Source: JBCCZC01 sp039188505 (GTDB taxonomy: Bacteria; Pseudomonadota; Gammaproteobacteria; Xanthomonadales; SZUA-38). From it: a DNA stretch of 7,644 nt. How positions within the stretch are numbered: the stretch's first letter is position 1; each line of letters starts with the position of its first letter. The position numbers were made by a program, and so were the translations under genes. Location: contig JBCCZC010000274.1 in the NCBI GenBank assembly GCA_039188505.1, positions 1 through 7,644 on the forward strand. The letters are read 5' to 3'. Shown here piece after piece: positions 6,179 to 7,644 of this stretch. The notes beneath the pieces are model-generated. The model made no database searches. It was not told the origin of the DNA and was given only the letters and a program-made list of their open reading frames with translations.

Positions 6179-6509
6179 CTAGGGCGGGGGGAGTTCGAGG
6201 CTCTTCGGTGCCTTCTTTCGCCACGAGATGCGCATGAGTTCGACGGTGAGATCGTGATCGGCCCGAGCGATCACGGCGCGCACGCCCACGATCTTCTTTC
6301 CCCCAGGTCAGCTTTTCGAACCCCTCGGGATCCATTGCGAATGCGCGCTGGCGATCTTCCTCGTCGATGAACAGATGAACGTACTCGTCGCCGGGCGGTA
6401 GGGTGACAAAGATCTTGCCGCGTACCCGGAAGGACGACATGTGATGGTGCGGCTCCTCGGTGACCTCGGGGAGGGCGAGGGCGGCCGCGCGAAACGCCTG
6501 CAGATCCAT
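6179..6509 (-). pseudogene. MmcQ/YjbR-family protein with a single-base frameshift
   Basis: The ATG at 6509-6507 has a strong GGAGGT (complement of 6517-6522) 7 nt upstream. The first 71 codons encode a typical YjbR N-terminus (MDLQAFRAAALALPEVTEEP, SSFRVRGKIFVTL, FEKLTWGK). The frame then goes wrong. In the frame one base over, the expected C-terminus follows at once: KKIVGVRAVIARADHDL, then ISWRKKAPKSLELPPP and TAG at 6181-6179. The join lies in the run read on the minus strand as TGGGGGAAAG (complement of 6296-6305); removing one G or A restores a 109-aa protein, about the family length. Unrepaired, the first frame runs on to 6021, antisense to the end of the fusion gene. YjbR proteins have a small CyaY-like fold of unclear function, possibly DNA-binding. 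The intact remainder suggests a sequencing indel or a very recent mutation rather than an old pseudogene. Confidence 0.85.
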
Positions 6510-6522
6510 GGTCGGCACCTCC

Positions 6523-6537
6523 GAACGCTGATCGTTC
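6523..6537. promoter_or_regulatory. Short inverted repeat in the divergent yjbR-like / BNR gene gap
   Basis: GAACG (6523-6527) and CGTTC (6533-6537) flank CTGAT. In the minus-strand message this hairpin sits immediately before the GGAGGT ribosome site of the YjbR-like gene. It could be an operator or a weak RNA stem; five-base arms are short enough to be chance. The rest of the 140-bp gap (6510-6649) shows a TTGACC at 6577-6582 without a matching -10 and nothing else I can support. Confidence 0.2.
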
Positions 6538-6649
6538 ATGATAGCCGTTGCGATCGCACCGTGATGCCGAACGATGTTGACCGGACAAATCACAAGCAGA
6601 TCGGGTAAGCTCCCCGGCCTCGCAATCGTCATCGCTGAAGGGGATCCTG

Positions 6650-7644
6650 ATGCAGCAACGTTGGTTCTTGGCGTGCGGTCTGGCCGTCGCCCTGTTCTTC
6701 TCCGGCCTTGCGGTCGCCCAGGACGACGAAGGGCCGATGAGCTCGGGCACCTTCACCGGCATGGAGCTCCGGGGCATTGGCCCGGCGCTCATGGCCGGTC
6801 GTATTGCCCATATCGAGTTCCACCCGAAAGATCCGAATACCTGGTACGTCGCGGTGGGATCGGGCGGCGTCTGGAAAACGACCAACGCGGGAACCACCTG
6901 GACGCCCATCTTCGACCGCGAGTCGGTCTATTCGATCGGCACCATCGCCATCGATTCGAACAATCCGAGTGTGGTGTGGGTCGGCACCGGCGAGGATGTC
7001 GGCGGTCGACACGTCTCCTTCGGTGACGGCATCTACCGCTCCGACGACGGCGGACAGCGCTGGAAGAACATGGGTCTGCCTGATTCCGAGCACATCAGCC
7101 GGATCCGGATTCACCCGGAGAACTCCGACGTTATCATGGTTGCGGCCCAAGGCCCCCTCTGGTCCACCGGCGGCGATCGCGGTTTCTTCCTGTCGACCGA
7201 CGGCGGCGAGACGTGGGAGAAAACGCTTGGTGACGACGGGTACACGGGTGTCACCGATATCGCGATCCACCCCGAGAATCCTGCCGTAGTCTACGCAGCG
7301 ACCTGGGAGCACCACCGCACGGTTGCGGCGTACATGGGTGGTGGCCCGAAGTCGGGCATCCATCGTTCCACGGACGGCGGTCGAAGCTGGACCGAGCTCG
7401 AGCAAGGCCTTCCGGACGGCAACATGGGCAAGATCGGCCTCGCCGTTACCGCGCTCGAGCCGGATGCCATCTACGCGGCCATCGAGACCGACCGACGCCA
7501 GGGCGGGGTCTATCGTTCCGCCGATCGTGGCGCGAGCTGGAGCAAGCAATCCGACACCGTCTCAGGCGGCACCGGTCCGCACTACTACCAGGAGCTGTAC
7601 GCGAGCCCGCACCACCCCGGGCGGCTCTACCTCATGAGCAACAC
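6650..7644 (+). CDS. Secreted BNR/sortilin-like beta-propeller protein (often annotated glycosyl hydrolase), 5' part
   Basis: The gene starts at ATG 6650 with AAGGGG (6638-6643) 6 nt upstream and is still open at the window end, so only the first 331 residues are seen; relatives are usually about 1000 residues. Residues 1-23 form a Sec signal peptide (MQQRWFLACGLAVALFFSGL, then AVA before Gln24), so the mature protein is exported. The rest is a beta-propeller with repeated Asp-box (BNR) motifs: TTNAGTTW (77-84), SDDGGQRW (131-138), STDGGETW (182-189), STDGGRSW (240-247) and SADRGASW (290-297). The opening GMELRGIGPALMAGRIAHIE and the GPHYYQELYASPHHP segment (309-323) match the bacterial VPS10/sortilin-type BNR family. 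These are commonly called glycosyl hydrolases, but no glycosidase active site is visible here; the substrate is unknown. It is divergent from the YjbR-like gene. Confidence 0.88.
   Translation, partial: MQQRWFLACGLAVALFFSGLAVAQDDEGPMSSGTFTGMELRGIGPALMAGRIAHIEFHPKDPNTWYVAVGSGGVWKTTNAGTTWTPIFDRESVYSIGTIAIDSNNPSVVWVGTGEDVGGRHVSFGDGIYRSDDGGQRWKNMGLPDSEHISRIRIHPENSDVIMVAAQGPLWSTGGDRGFFLSTDGGETWEKTLGDDGYTGVTDIAIHPENPAVVYAATWEHHRTVAAYMGGGPKSGIHRSTDGGRSWTELEQGLPDGNMGKIGLAVTALEPDAIYAAIETDRRQGGVYRSADRGASWSKQSDTVSGGTGPHYYQELYASPHHPGRLYLMSN

Noticed and set aside
6296..6305. Programmed ribosomal frameshifting in the YjbR-like gene.
   Set aside because: The frame would need +1 (or -2) slippage; the run does not fit the usual -1 X-XXY-YYZ heptamer, and I know of no frameshifting in this family. 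An indel is simpler.
6629..7549. Minus-strand open frame of 306 codons opposite the BNR protein gene.
   Set aside because: Antisense shadow in GC-rich DNA; the plus strand has a signal peptide and five Asp boxes.

Overview
This is a GC-rich, gene-dense bacterial window. Gene content (a PaaG-type crotonase, an atypical SDR, a signal-peptide BNR/sortilin-like protein, strong GGAGG-type ribosome sites) fits an environmental proteobacterium, perhaps a gammaproteobacterium. That placement is only an inference from gene families; there is no rRNA or other marker. I see no RNA gene, CRISPR array, insertion sequence, prophage or attachment site.

Layout. Positions 14-633, minus strand: a two-gene unit of small single-span membrane proteins (145 aa tail-anchored, then 57 aa), 8 bp apart. 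Positions 835-1599, plus: a short-chain dehydrogenase-like protein whose catalytic Tyr and Lys are both replaced, preceded by an inverted repeat (770-790). Positions 1620-3812, minus: a 730-aa membrane-anchored protein made of about 20 helical repeats of about 32 residues, convergent with the SDR gene. Positions 3981-4766, plus: a PaaG-like enoyl-CoA hydratase/isomerase, divergent from the solenoid gene. Positions 4895-6118, plus: one polypeptide fusing an alpha/beta-hydrolase to a flavin reductase domain. Positions 6179-6509, minus: a MmcQ/YjbR-family gene broken by one extra base in a G5A3 tract. Positions 6650-7644, plus: the first 331 residues of a secreted BNR/sortilin-like protein that runs off the window.

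How the genes may work together. The crotonase and the hydrolase-flavin reductase fusion lie in the same direction 128 bp apart and could belong to CoA-dependent or aromatic catabolism, with the flavin reductase feeding reduced flavin to an oxygenase outside the window. No oxygenase is present here, so this is inference. The other genes look like independent units in alternating orientation. No window-wide system such as defence or a biosynthetic cluster is apparent. The points most worth follow-up are the two-domain fusion, the active-site-less SDR and the regular 32-residue solenoid. No intergenic gap exceeds about 200 bp.
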